Source: a virus. Taken from it: 64,000 nucleotides of DNA. A program made the position numbers and the translations under genes. A model generated the notes under the pieces. It saw nothing but the letters and a program-made list of their open reading frames with translations. It did no database searches and was not told where the DNA came from. Below, one piece after another: positions 7,953 to 16,618 of the stretch (its first letter is position 1; each line of letters opens with the position of its first letter). Location of the stretch: the IMG/VR virus record IMGVR_UViG_3300046011_007348, positions 1-64,000 of that record; one strand, 5' to 3'.

Positions 7953-7985
7953 ACAAAACCAGTGTCCTTTCACTGCTGGTTCTGT
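7953..7985 (+). promoter_or_regulatory. Long imperfect inverted repeat upstream of the replication genes
   Basis: AACA-A-AACCAG pairs with CTGGTT-C-TGTT (one mismatch). The inner part can instead pair CAGTG with CACTG, so two exclusive folds exist. It lies about 40 bases before the ATG at 8024. An operator or a leader RNA switch is possible; no clear -35/-10 pair was found beside it. Confidence 0.45.
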
Positions 7986-8023
7986 TATGATAAATTTATT
8001 CTTTGTTAATGGATATATTATAA

Positions 8024-9223
8024 ATGAGTTTTGTTTTTCCGGGGAGAGTAATTGCATATTCTCCAGAAGTATCAAAAAAATTAGGATCTGTCACCGCTGC
8101 CATTCTAGTAGGACAGCTAGAATTTTGGTTTAGCAAGTATAAGACATTTTGGAAGTTCTTAGAACCAAACAACTCTGAGAACTATAGAGAAGGCGACTCT
8201 TGGACAGAAGAACTAGCGATGTCTAAAGCAGAGTTCAAGACTGCTTTTAGCAAAGTAGGGATAAAGTACGCATCCCAAAAAGAGTATGAAGATGCAGAGA
8301 ATAAGTTCGTTAAAGACGGTAAAGAATATCTTTATTGTTCTTACACGAATAAATTAACGCATATCACCTGGTATGAGCGCAATGATGCCAAGGTGGAAAG
8401 ATTTTGGATAGACACGTTCTTTGTGGATAGAAACACTCTTAAAGAGCGCCCATTTTTGTCTAATGAACTACAAGACAAGAAAGAGACAAGAGCGCTCACA
8501 CCCGTACTTGGTGTGAGGCGGGATTTGCCACAATCACAATCTCGCTTTCCCGAAAGCAAGAAAGTTGATCTCGATTCATATACAGAGATCAATGCAAAGA
8601 AAAAAAATAAATATAAGAAAGATGTTGTGGACAAGACTCAGAATAAGTCTGAGGAAAAGTCGGAAGTCCAAGAAGTAAAAAGTCTTCCTTTGGTAAAAAC
8701 TCAAGAAGATAAGAATGTTGAAAGATTATCCGTTGATCAGGATAAACAAGCGTCGCCCCCGCCCGCGTCTTGTCAAAACGCGGATAGTCTTGGATTAAAA
8801 AATGATTATTATACGCGTCCAACACATCATATAAAAAATACGCCTATGAGCATTGCAACAGATGCTTGGATGGCTGAAAGCAAACAAAATGTTAAAGCTT
8901 CGTTTGCTGAATGGGTGTACAATGAGCGGCGAAAAAGCAACCCTAATGCTAATTTGGCTCATATTGTTGCTGAGATTAAAAACAATGCCGTCGGCGCTGC
9001 TATTTCGTGGAAAGAGTATCTTAAAGAACAAGCCAAGCTAGAACAACTACAACAAGAGAAGTTGAAAGAGAAAACATTGGCTGAAGCCAAAGAAAAGCAA
9101 GCGCAATGGGAGATAGAACAAGAAGCTGAATCTCTTGGCATGACTACCCAGGAGTACATTCTTTACAAAAATAAAAAAGCTGAAAAGGATTTAAAAGCTA
9201 AATTCAATGAGTGGGGTTTCTAA
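8024..9223 (+). CDS. Putative replication initiator or helicase-loader protein
   Basis: A 399-residue protein placed directly before the DnaB helicase gene. Residues 1-140 resemble the winged-helix region of phage and plasmid replication proteins (VTAAILVGQLEFWFSKYKTF, then SWTEELAMSKAEFKTAFSKV, ending FFVDRN). Residues 160-270 are polar, low in complexity and likely disordered. The C-terminal third is a long charged coiled coil (EQAKLEQLQQEKLKEK) after SFAEWVYNERR. That layout of DNA-binding head, linker and helical tail suits a loader that brings the helicase to the origin. The role is inferred from context; a plain DNA-binding protein remains possible. Confidence 0.5.
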   Translation: MSFVFPGRVIAYSPEVSKKLGSVTAAILVGQLEFWFSKYKTFWKFLEPNNSENYREGDSWTEELAMSKAEFKTAFSKVGIKYASQKEYEDAENKFVKDGKEYLYCSYTNKLTHITWYERNDAKVERFWIDTFFVDRNTLKERPFLSNELQDKKETRALTPVLGVRRDLPQSQSRFPESKKVDLDSYTEINAKKKNKYKKDVVDKTQNKSEEKSEVQEVKSLPLVKTQEDKNVERLSVDQDKQASPPPASCQNADSLGLKNDYYTRPTHHIKNTPMSIATDAWMAESKQNVKASFAEWVYNERRKSNPNANLAHIVAEIKNNAVGAAISWKEYLKEQAKLEQLQQEKLKEKTLAEAKEKQAQWEIEQEAESLGMTTQEYILYKNKKAEKDLKAKFNEWGF

Positions 9224-9228
9224 TTCCA

Positions 9229-9257
9229 TTGACAGTGTGTTTTTATTGTGTTAGATT
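9229..9257 (+). promoter_or_regulatory. Sigma70-type promoter for the helicase gene
   Basis: TTGACA, a 17-base spacer, then TAGATT, ending 27 bases before the dnaB start. Confidence 0.75.
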
Positions 9258-9261
9258 GCTG

Positions 9262-9285
9262 GTGGTGTTTACCGTGGTGTTAACA
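9262..9285 (+). repeat. Two 12-base direct repeats between promoter and dnaB start
   Basis: GTGGTGTTTACC is followed at once by GTGGTGTTAACA (9 of 12 bases equal). The second contains TGGTGTTAACA, found again upstream of the dCTP deaminase gene at 53831. Probably a regulator site at the transcript start. Confidence 0.5.
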
Positions 9286-10586
9286 TGGACGTTACAATAA
9301 TAACTTCTCCGGAGTCGGAGAGAGAACTTCTAAGTTATGTGTTAGTGCATGGCTTGGACATAGTTGAGAAGTATGAGATACAGGAAGAAGATTTTTCTGT
9401 GTTGGATTACAAAAAGCTATTTAAAGTATTTAAGACTTTAAATAATCAAGGCAAGCGCATTGACTTGTTGGAAGTCAGCAATTTCCTAACCACAAACTCT
9501 GTCAAGTTAGTGGCAGAGCCAAAAGCATTAATAGCATCTATTCTGGATAGTGCATATTACAATCCAGAGTCAGCAGCATCTATAGTTAAGGACAAATCGC
9601 TCAGGAGGCGAATTATGTCAGCTGCTGAATTCGCAAGGAAAGAGTCCAACAACTTGCTTGTTGAGCCACAGGATTTGTTGGCATCCATGCAAGAGGAGTT
9701 ACTAAAAGTTGAAAGGCAAGTTCATGGGGACAGATATCAGCTGTACTCTGCTAATAAACTTGCTGTAAGCGTGTTTGATTATTTGACTTCAGAGCATCAA
9801 AAATTGCCTAATTTAGGCTGGTATTCACTTGATAATATACTAGAAGGCATTCGTCCGTGCGTGTACCTTGTAGCTGGCGGTACAGGCATGGGGAAAACGT
9901 CTTTTATGTTAGCTATGGCAATGCAATTAATGAAACTGCATGGATTGCCTGCATTGTACTTTACTCCTGAGATGACACAGGAGCAGTTTGCAACGAGAAT
10001 GTTGTCAAACATTACTGGGATAAATTCTAGTGATTTGTTGCAGATTGGGAGAAATGAGCAACATCATAAGTGGGATGCAATTGTTCAAGGCATTGCACAG
10101 TTAGGAGATTTACCATTGTATGTGAACGATAATAGCTCACCTAGCATGGCAATTATTGAGTCAGATATTAGGAAAGTGATAGCTCAGCGTGGTGAGAAGA
10201 TAGCTGTATTTGTGGATTATTTACAGCAATTGCCACCTGTCTCCAAGGACGGTGATTCTGCATCTGAGTTAGGACGACGGATGCAACTACTTGATAATAT
10301 TTCTAAGAAATATCAAGTACCGCTATTTGTTGGTTGTCAGATTAATCGTAGTAACGCTACTACACAGGACAAACGTCCTGATTTGTTTAGTATCCGTGGT
10401 AGTGGAGAAATAGCGGAAAAGGCAGCTGTTATTATTGGATTATTTCGTTCTGCTTATTATAGCAAAGATCCAGGAGACAATAGCTTTGAAGCATTAGTAT
10501 TAAAAAACAGATGGGGAAGGATGGGAGAGACTGCATATTTACGATGTGATTTAGGTACTTCATCTTTCTGGGATGCAACAGTGTAG
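9285..10586 (+). CDS. dnaB: DnaB-like replicative DNA helicase
   Basis: A 433-residue hexameric 5'-3' helicase that unwinds the replication fork. Residues 5-145 form the helical N-terminal domain (SERELLSYVL, then LFKVFKTL). The RecA-like domain has Walker A GGTGMGKTS (about 198-206), the conserved FTPEM strand, Walker B IAVFVDYLQQL with Asp at 311, the QINRS motif and the RGSGEIAEKA segment typical of DnaB. Length is slightly below bacterial DnaB (about 450-470). It has its own promoter and direct repeats upstream. Confidence 0.93.
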   Translation: MDVTIITSPESERELLSYVLVHGLDIVEKYEIQEEDFSVLDYKKLFKVFKTLNNQGKRIDLLEVSNFLTTNSVKLVAEPKALIASILDSAYYNPESAASIVKDKSLRRRIMSAAEFARKESNNLLVEPQDLLASMQEELLKVERQVHGDRYQLYSANKLAVSVFDYLTSEHQKLPNLGWYSLDNILEGIRPCVYLVAGGTGMGKTSFMLAMAMQLMKLHGLPALYFTPEMTQEQFATRMLSNITGINSSDLLQIGRNEQHHKWDAIVQGIAQLGDLPLYVNDNSSPSMAIIESDIRKVIAQRGEKIAVFVDYLQQLPPVSKDGDSASELGRRMQLLDNISKKYQVPLFVGCQINRSNATTQDKRPDLFSIRGSGEIAEKAAVIIGLFRSAYYSKDPGDNSFEALVLKNRWGRMGETAYLRCDLGTSSFWDATV

Positions 10587-10592
10587 CTCCTG

Positions 10593-10645
10593 TTGTTAAA
10601 CCTGCATTACTGTCAATATAATTAAAAAATAATGACAAATGCAGG
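10593..10645 (+). promoter_or_regulatory. Promoter embedded in a 45-base inverted repeat
   Basis: A -35 like TTGTTA (10593) and a perfect TATAAT (10617) are 18 bases apart. CCTGCATT at 10601 and TGTCA at 10611 pair with TGACA at 10633 and AATGCAGG at 10638, so the inverted repeat straddles the -10 box and start point. It ends six bases before the next ATG. This fits an operator or a 5' hairpin covering the ribosome site. Confidence 0.6.
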
Positions 10646-10651
10646 TATCTC

Positions 10652-10942
10652 ATGACAGAAGAAGAAAGAGATTTAAGAAGGCGGGAAGCTCAAAAACGTT
10701 ACTATGAGCGTTCCAAGCGTGGATATAAGCCGTCTAGATGTAGTAAGTGTGGAGCTAGACTTAAAATTGATTCTAAGCACGCTCCTATCTGCTGGGGCTG
10801 TTGGTACAAAACTGACGAAGGCAAAGAGTATTTGCGAGACAAGCAACGTCTTTGCAGAAAGAGAAAAAAGTCAGATAATCTATTGACAATTACTAGAAAA
10901 AATACTATAGTAGATGAAACGATTAGTGTAGGTGTAGTATGA
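10652..10942 (+). CDS. Basic zinc-ribbon protein
   Basis: This 96-residue, strongly basic protein has a four-Cys zinc ribbon: C30-x2-C33 and C47-x2-C50. The N-terminus is a charged helix (EEERDLRRREAQKRYYERSK). Such proteins usually bind nucleic acid. It overlaps the ERF-like gene by four bases (ATGA) and is likely co-translated, so a helper role in recombination or replication is plausible but inferred. Confidence 0.65.
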   Translation: MTEEERDLRRREAQKRYYERSKRGYKPSRCSKCGARLKIDSKHAPICWGCWYKTDEGKEYLRDKQRLCRKRKKSDNLLTITRKNTIVDETISVGVV

Positions 10943-11667
10943 ATGAATTAATAACAGCATTAATTGCAGCGGAAGAGGAATTTGAGACAATCATTAAGGA
11001 TTGTCGCAATAAAGCGCAGAATTTTTCTTATGCTTCTATGGAAGCAATCAATCAGGCTATTAAACCTGCTTTACGCAAGCATGGCTTAAATGTCATGTTT
11101 ATCAATAGTCAAGAAGCGGATGACGAAAATCCTACACTGACGCTTGTGTTAACTCACAAGTCAGGGGAGAAATTAGAGAGTTCTATGAGACTTACGCCGT
11201 CTATCATGAAGAACAAAGATGGCAGGGAAATTCAAACGTACGCTCAAGCTTTGGCTGCTGCTAATACGTCAGCCAAAAGATTACTGCTAACAAGTATGTT
11301 GAATCTTTCTTTGGAGGAAGATGAAGACAGTGTATTCAACCCCGCTGAAATGCAGGCTCACAGAGTTCCGCATCGGGCTTTACCACAGCAGCAGCAAAAA
11401 ACATTCGAGAAAATATCGTCAGAGCAGCTTTTGACGTTGAATAAGCTGCTTTACAAAAAAGGAATGGTGAACGATAAGTTCCAAGCAGACGATGCTCAGA
11501 GAGCAGCTGCGTCTTCTGTCATTAAAGAAGTCTGTGGAGGTATATTTGCAAGAGCTGATATTCCTCAGAAGCATTTTCAGGCATTGCTTACCAAGCTGGA
11601 TGCTATACCAGATGCATTAGAATCTTCTGAAGAGAAAAACACGGAAGATATAAGCAAGTGGATATAG
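10939..11667 (+). CDS. erf: ERF-family single-strand annealing protein
   Basis: A 242-residue recombinase of the ERF superfamily, which anneals complementary single strands in phage recombination. The N-terminal domain has the typical FSYASMEAINQAIKPALRKHG motif, then TLVLTHKSGEKL, and a segment QTYAQALAAANTSAKRLLL matching the family's Tyr-Ala core. After residue 150 lies a Gln-rich linker and a helical C-terminal region ending in an acidic tail with a terminal Trp-Ile, reminiscent of the tips of single-strand-binding proteins. It is cotranscribed with the zinc-ribbon gene, and a terminator follows. Confidence 0.75.
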   Translation: MNELITALIAAEEEFETIIKDCRNKAQNFSYASMEAINQAIKPALRKHGLNVMFINSQEADDENPTLTLVLTHKSGEKLESSMRLTPSIMKNKDGREIQTYAQALAAANTSAKRLLLTSMLNLSLEEDEDSVFNPAEMQAHRVPHRALPQQQQKTFEKISSEQLLTLNKLLYKKGMVNDKFQADDAQRAAASSVIKEVCGGIFARADIPQKHFQALLTKLDAIPDALESSEEKNTEDISKWI

Positions 11668-11672
11668 ATTAA

Positions 11673-11709
11673 TTTTTACCCGCTCTTGTTTAAGAGCGGG
11701 TATTTTTTT
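11673..11709. terminator. Bidirectional terminator between convergent genes
   Basis: A 10-bp GC-rich stem (ACCCGCTCTT / AAGAGCGGGT) with a 4-base loop is flanked by Ts on the right and by a T-rich stretch on the left. It can stop the ERF transcript and possibly the dnaN transcript; its right edge touches the dnaN stop. Confidence 0.85.
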
Positions 11710-12820
11710 AGTTTCTTAATTGAATAGGCATTGTCAATCTGATATTCTTGTCTAAATCGTCTACATTGGTTAAAATTACTGGACTTAACGGCTGATTTAG
11801 CTTAATTAATACTTCCTCCCCATCTAATGATTTTAATCCATCCAGGAGGTATTTTAAATTGAATGCAGTTGTTACAGAGTCGCCAGATATTTGAACTGAC
11901 TCAATAGCATCAACAGCAGAGCCAAGTTGTGGTTCTTCACTACTAATTTCTAATCTTTGATTACCAGCATCAAACACAACTTTAGCTATATTGTTGCGAC
12001 TATCAGCCATAACACTAACTCTCTCTAATGCGCCGATAAAGTCTTTTTTGGGAGCGATAACAAAAGTTGTAAATTCTTTTGGGATTAGTCTTGAGTAGCT
12101 TGGGAATGTGCCTTCTAGAATTTTAGTTACTATTGTTATTTCCGCTGTTTGGAAGTAAGCAATGTAATCTTTGATAGTAAAACTTAGCTCATCATAAGCC
12201 TTAACAATTCTGGAAATTTCTGTTAAGACTTTAGCTGGAATCGTTACTTCCATTGTTTCTAATTCTTTGTCATGAGCAAATTTATGTACAGATAATCTAT
12301 GCCCATCTGTACTAGCTAGTGTGATAAATAAATCAGAGACAGTAATATTTACTCCTTGTAGAATTTGCTTTGTCTCATCTGTTGATGCGGAGAACAGTAC
12401 GGCTTTTAAGCCCTGTAAAAAAGACTCTGCTGGTAATTTAAGTTTGTCATCTTCATCTTGAACCATTGGTATTTCTGGATATTCTGACGCACTTAGTGCG
12501 TTGATTTTCACCTTTCCAGTTTTGTGTTTGATAATTACTGTACTATCATCCAAAGTAACGGATAAATCGCATAATTGAATACGATTTACTGTATCTAACA
12601 ACAAACTTGCTGGTAAGCAAATTGAACCATTTGTATCTGTGCTACAATTGATTCTAGCTGTTATCCCAAAACTTAAATCGAATCCAGTGATAGTAAGCAA
12701 GTCGTCTTTAGCTGTTAACAATACCGTGCCTAGTATTGGATGGGTGGGACGACTTGGGACGGCTTTAGAAACTATTCCTAAAGCATTAGCCAGCATTTTT
12801 TGGTTAACGTGAAATTTCAT
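11708..12820 (-). CDS. dnaN: DNA polymerase III beta sliding clamp
   Basis: The 370-residue length matches bacterial beta clamps (about 366-378). The N-terminus MKFHVNQKMLANALGIVSKAV and the following RPTHPILGTVLL are classic, and the chain ends RLTMPIQLRN as in the clamp C-terminus that lines the protein-binding pocket. Three clamp-fold domains are implied by length and by the spaced SASTDETKQILQGV and FPSYSRLIP motifs. It tethers DNA polymerase and other factors to DNA. It lies alone on the reverse strand between the recombination and head genes and diverges from the terminase gene with about 34 bases between starts. Confidence 0.93.
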   Translation of the reverse strand: MKFHVNQKMLANALGIVSKAVPSRPTHPILGTVLLTAKDDLLTITGFDLSFGITARINCSTDTNGSICLPASLLLDTVNRIQLCDLSVTLDDSTVIIKHKTGKVKINALSASEYPEIPMVQDEDDKLKLPAESFLQGLKAVLFSASTDETKQILQGVNITVSDLFITLASTDGHRLSVHKFAHDKELETMEVTIPAKVLTEISRIVKAYDELSFTIKDYIAYFQTAEITIVTKILEGTFPSYSRLIPKEFTTFVIAPKKDFIGALERVSVMADSRNNIAKVVFDAGNQRLEISSEEPQLGSAVDAIESVQISGDSVTTAFNLKYLLDGLKSLDGEEVLIKLNQPLSPVILTNVDDLDKNIRLTMPIQLRN

Positions 12821-12854
12821 TTTGTGTTAAAAACTAAAGGTGTCATTTAATTAT

Positions 12855-14360
12855 ATGATAAATGTCAAGTTAAATCCTAAAAATAAAACAAAAATTAAAC
12901 AAAAAACTATTGATATCTTGACACAAGATGGGAGATCTAATTCACTGGATAATTTTTACCAAGTCCCTAGGAAGTATGGAGATTTTTTAGAAGAATGTTG
13001 TCGTATACGTTCTGGTAATAAATTTATTCCATTTATGCCATTTGATTATCAAAAAGTTGTTAGTGATTTGATTGATGACTACCGTGGGATAATGATTTTT
13101 AAGACAAGACAATTAGGATTAACAGAATGTATTTCTGCTAAATTCTTACACAAAGCATTATTAAATCCAGCGTATGCTTCTGCTGTTTTATCGTTGGGAC
13201 AAAAAGAGTCGTCTAACATTGCTGTACGTATTCAATCAATGCCTGCTAATGTAAAAGATCTTAAATTTTTAACTAAATCTAAAACTGAAATTCACTTCCA
13301 GAATGCTGGTAAAATATGGTTTCGTCCAGCTACAGATAATGCTACGCGTTCTTTGGAATCTGTTAGTGATATTTTTTATGATGAAGCTGCTTTTCCTCCA
13401 AATTTTAGTGAGATTTATGCCTCATCAACACCATCTCAAGAAGCGGTAGGGGAGAATGCTAGAACTATAATGGCTACTACAATGTCACAACTAGGTAAGT
13501 TATCGACATTTTGGCAAATGTTCAATAGCGCTAATCCTGTGGATGCAGAATCTATAATTCAACGGATAAAGTTGGGGAAAGAAGAGCCATGTTATTGGTG
13601 GATAGATGACAATGGTTGGGCGAAAGTTATTATCCACTGGAAAGCACACCCTATATATTCTTCTGTACCTGACTTCTTAGAGAAAACTAAGAAGAAGCAC
13701 AAGCTAACAGATGATGCTTTGAACAGAGAATATAATTTAGGCATTCCTGACTCAGGTGGTGCATTATTTAGTTATGAATATGTCTCTAAATGCGCAGTCG
13801 GTAGTTGGCAATTACCAAACAAAGATAGATATTATATGGCTGCTTTAGATCCAAATTTTGGTGGTACAGACTATTGGGAATATTTGATTATTGACATTAC
13901 AGAAACTCCTTATCAAGTAGTTGCAGAATATAGAGAAAACTCTAGACAATCTTTGTATTGTATAGACAAAACGCTGGAGTTATCTGATGCCTATAATCCA
14001 GTTTTAACAGTGATAGAACATAATTCAGGTGGTGCTATTATTGCAGCTGAAATCTCCAAATTGAGGCGTAATTTATCAATTGAAACTGTAGCTACTACCA
14101 ACGTATCTAAAGTGCAAAATACAGATAGATTAGCGTTAGCTTTAGAAAAACAAGAAGTTATATTCCCCTACAATTGGGATGGATTAACAGAATTTGGCGC
14201 GTTCTCTTTGCAAAGCAGAAAAGCTATGTACGGACATGACGACTGTGTTATGTGCCTTGCTATTGCTTTTGCTAAATTAGATGTTGCTTTAAGACGCAAA
14301 GGTACTGCCCTAGAAGGAGATCTAGGAACTATCGCGGGACGTAAAAGCAGATTTAGATAA
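12855..14360 (+). CDS. terL: Terminase large subunit
   Basis: A 501-residue DNA-packaging motor. The ATPase part has a deviant Walker A in MIFKTRQLGLTECIS and Walker B in SDIFYDEAAF. The C-terminal nuclease shows MAALDPNFGG with the metal-binding Asp, a middle VIEHNSGG, and a late HDDCVMCLAIAFAK with further acids. The ATG at 12855 is preferred over the GTG at 12840. No small terminase subunit was recognised nearby. Portal and MuF-like genes follow, as expected for a head module. Confidence 0.9.
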   Translation: MINVKLNPKNKTKIKQKTIDILTQDGRSNSLDNFYQVPRKYGDFLEECCRIRSGNKFIPFMPFDYQKVVSDLIDDYRGIMIFKTRQLGLTECISAKFLHKALLNPAYASAVLSLGQKESSNIAVRIQSMPANVKDLKFLTKSKTEIHFQNAGKIWFRPATDNATRSLESVSDIFYDEAAFPPNFSEIYASSTPSQEAVGENARTIMATTMSQLGKLSTFWQMFNSANPVDAESIIQRIKLGKEEPCYWWIDDNGWAKVIIHWKAHPIYSSVPDFLEKTKKKHKLTDDALNREYNLGIPDSGGALFSYEYVSKCAVGSWQLPNKDRYYMAALDPNFGGTDYWEYLIIDITETPYQVVAEYRENSRQSLYCIDKTLELSDAYNPVLTVIEHNSGGAIIAAEISKLRRNLSIETVATTNVSKVQNTDRLALALEKQEVIFPYNWDGLTEFGAFSLQSRKAMYGHDDCVMCLAIAFAKLDVALRRKGTALEGDLGTIAGRKSRFR

Positions 14361-14466
14361 GGAAAGCCCTGTTGAAGAGAAGGGCATAGAGAGGGATAAA
14401 ATTATTGTACCAAAAATTTTCTATATTACAGTTTTGCGTATATGTAACATATAATTAAAATTATAT
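14361..14466 (+). promoter_or_regulatory. Region between terminase and portal genes: hairpin, promoter and palindrome
   Basis: A short GCCCT/AGGGC hairpin at 14366-14385 has no T run and is a weak terminator at best. A promoter follows: TTACAG at 14426, an 18-base spacer, TATAAT at 14450. The -10 box lies inside an 18-base palindrome, ATATAATT-AA-AATTATAT (14449-14466), which could be an operator. The segment is very AT-rich, so chance pairing is possible. Confidence 0.5.
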
Positions 14467-14485
14467 TATTTAATAACATTTTTGT

Positions 14486-15757
14486 ATGGTTAATTACGGA
14501 AAAATATTTAGCAAACTTTGGCAATTTTTTAGAGGCTCTAATAATCTAGAAGGCATTAGGCAATCTGTTATTTATCCGCACACTCAAACTAAAAATTATT
14601 TCGATTTACCAGAAACGCCTATACGTCCGGTACACGGTGATTTGAATATATCTTACGAACTTCTAGAGATGTATTATTGGAGTTATGAATACAGGCACTC
14701 CATTGATACTATCGCATCTGATTGCTTCCAGGAAGTGGAAGGACAAGTCAGCAGTTGGTATGTCAATCCTACTTTAAGTGATGGCACAGTTGTTAGTCCG
14801 GAAGTGCTGGAAATAGCCAAAGAGCTATCAGAGTACAGATATGGTAAAGAACTAGTATTAGGTGGTGATTTCTTAATTAGAGCAGCGATAGAAGCGTTAG
14901 CGTTTGGCGACAGTTTCGTTGAATTAGGCATTGGTAAAACAGGAATTGGTAATAATGATTGGGACATTGTTTCTAGTCAGTATTTACCTACTTTCTCTGT
15001 ATTTGTGGAAAAGACTAGCAGTAATCAAACAGTAAGTTATATTCAACGTACAAGAGTCATGCCATCGGAGGATGATATTCAATTCAATCCTGTTAAAATA
15101 CTGCATTTTAAATACAAATCTAGAGGATTGTATGGCAATTCTATTGGATTTCCTTCTATAGAAACATGGCGTAAATTCAAAGAGTGTTCTGTGGCATTAG
15201 AGACAGCAGCGCGAGATGTGGGGATTACTCCATGGTTGCATATTTTACCAGAAGACAAGACGGAACAAGACAGAATAGATTACATGCAGCGTCATGAATC
15301 TATGTCAGCAAGTGGTATTATTACCAATTTGTATTTACTGTCTGGCTCTGATGTCAAGAAAGCTGCTGGAACAAGTGGTGATTCATTAGCTCCTTTAATT
15401 GATTATTGGCTAAAGCTAAGATATCAATGCATTCCTCCTAGAGTGCCTGCCTGGATATTTCCAGGATTAGCAGAATCCACAGGTTCTAGAGATATTCATG
15501 GACAGCCAGCGTTAACTTATAGTCGTCTGATTGGTGAAGTCCGTTCCTTGATTGGAGAGCAAGTTAGATGGGCGATTTGTCTAAAAATGGTATTAAGATA
15601 TGGATACGATTTTTACATTGCTAACAGGCATTTTGATGTCAAATGGCCTAAGTGGGTATTAACTCCTAACTCTGAATACACACAAGTCATGGGTGAGTTT
15701 GCTTCTCCTACTGATATTCCAACAACTACAGAATCTCCGGAGTCATATGGAAACTAA
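14486..15757 (+). CDS. Portal protein
   Basis: A 423-residue portal, forming the dodecameric ring at the head vertex that the terminase docks on. Typical features are the early SYELLEMYYWSYEYRHSID, the GDSFVELGIG strand, the ILHFKYKSRGLYGNS segment (P-x-x-I-x-H-F plus L-Y-G) and the long stem helix near ETWRKFKECSVALETAARD. The C-terminus is Thr/Ser/Pro-rich. It starts just after an AT-rich promoter and is followed by overlapping head genes. Confidence 0.88.
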   Translation: MVNYGKIFSKLWQFFRGSNNLEGIRQSVIYPHTQTKNYFDLPETPIRPVHGDLNISYELLEMYYWSYEYRHSIDTIASDCFQEVEGQVSSWYVNPTLSDGTVVSPEVLEIAKELSEYRYGKELVLGGDFLIRAAIEALAFGDSFVELGIGKTGIGNNDWDIVSSQYLPTFSVFVEKTSSNQTVSYIQRTRVMPSEDDIQFNPVKILHFKYKSRGLYGNSIGFPSIETWRKFKECSVALETAARDVGITPWLHILPEDKTEQDRIDYMQRHESMSASGIITNLYLLSGSDVKKAAGTSGDSLAPLIDYWLKLRYQCIPPRVPAWIFPGLAESTGSRDIHGQPALTYSRLIGEVRSLIGEQVRWAICLKMVLRYGYDFYIANRHFDVKWPKWVLTPNSEYTQVMGEFASPTDIPTTTESPESYGN

Positions 15758-15920
15758 TTTTATTCCAACTGAACAATCAAATTTAGAGCCGTTAGAAACA
15801 TTGCTAAGACGTGCTTTAATCTTCCCTGAAGATGTTGACAAATACATTGAAGATTGGGACGAAAATAATCCAGATTATGCCGGATTACTCAATGCTGAAA
15901 TTTTACCAGAGGAGACATAA
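15747..15920 (+). CDS. Small acidic head-module protein
   Basis: This 57-residue acidic protein starts at the ATG at 15747, behind a CCGGAG site and overlapping the portal end; a longer reading with an earlier ATG runs through portal sequence and lacks support. It is packed between portal and MuF-like genes (TAATG junction). Sequence such as RRALIFPEDVDKYIEDWDE suggests a single helix. Function unknown. Confidence 0.65.
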   Translation: METNFIPTEQSNLEPLETLLRRALIFPEDVDKYIEDWDENNPDYAGLLNAEILPEET

Positions 15921-16618
15921 TGGATTTTGCGTTTGATCCAAAAACTCAAAGATTTAGATATACTTCTGGTATTTTTGCTGGTAAATTTGTGTCTAGAGCA
16001 GATGTCCAAGAAATTATAGAAAATGGAATTAAACGATTAAAAACTGATATAAAAACTGTAACTGAATTATTATTAAATAATAAAATCAGTGTAAGTACTT
16101 GGGAATCTACTATGGCTGAGATTATCAAGAAAGGAGACACACAATCTTATCTAGCAGGCAAAGGAGGCAAGTACATTTTTAAATCTAGAGACAAAGGCAT
16201 TGTAGGTAAAGCCTTAGCTGAGGAATATGCTTACTTACGTCGTTTCTCTCAAGAAATTAAAAATGGCAATTTATCACCTTCTCAGATAAAAGACAGAGCT
16301 AACAAGTACGGAGATTCTTTCTATAAATTCTATGAAAGAGGACGTGCTGAATCTCATAAAGAAGCTGGATTTAGATGGGAGAAATGGATAATTGGTGCTT
16401 ACAACAATGTTTGTCCAGATTGCATAGCTTATTCATTATCCGGCTGGCAATTAATTGGACACTTCCCATCAATTGGTGTGGCAACAGCATGTAAAATGCG
16501 TTGTAGATGCCATAAAGATTATTCTAGTAATGTTAGTAAACCTGATTTAAATTTATTAAATTCAAGACAAGGATGGATTAATCATGCTGCAAATTATGGA
16601 ACTTACAAAGTCCGCTAA
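15920..16618 (+). CDS. MuF-like minor head protein
   Basis: 232 residues. Its position after the portal and the C-terminal block with C-P-D-C and C-K-M-R-C-R-C-H-K resemble the SPP1 gp7 / Mu gpF family of minor head proteins, which keep a Cys/His-rich end. The N-terminus starts DFAFDPKTQRFRYTSG, followed by a long helical region (VQEIIENGIKRLKTDIKTV). These proteins sit inside the head near the portal and take part in DNA delivery. The family call rests on context and the Cys pattern. Confidence 0.65.
   Translation: MDFAFDPKTQRFRYTSGIFAGKFVSRADVQEIIENGIKRLKTDIKTVTELLLNNKISVSTWESTMAEIIKKGDTQSYLAGKGGKYIFKSRDKGIVGKALAEEYAYLRRFSQEIKNGNLSPSQIKDRANKYGDSFYKFYERGRAESHKEAGFRWEKWIIGAYNNVCPDCIAYSLSGWQLIGHFPSIGVATACKMRCRCHKDYSSNVSKPDLNLLNSRQGWINHAANYGTYKVR

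Noticed and set aside
7905-8023. A promoter in the gap before the replication gene
   Set aside because: TATGAT is present but no -35 lies at a proper distance, so no promoter is called.
7818-8075. Reverse-strand frame of 85 codons across the gap before the replication gene
   Set aside because: It runs through a terminator and an inverted repeat and into the start of the replication gene, with a low-complexity Phe/Lys-rich product; not coding-like.
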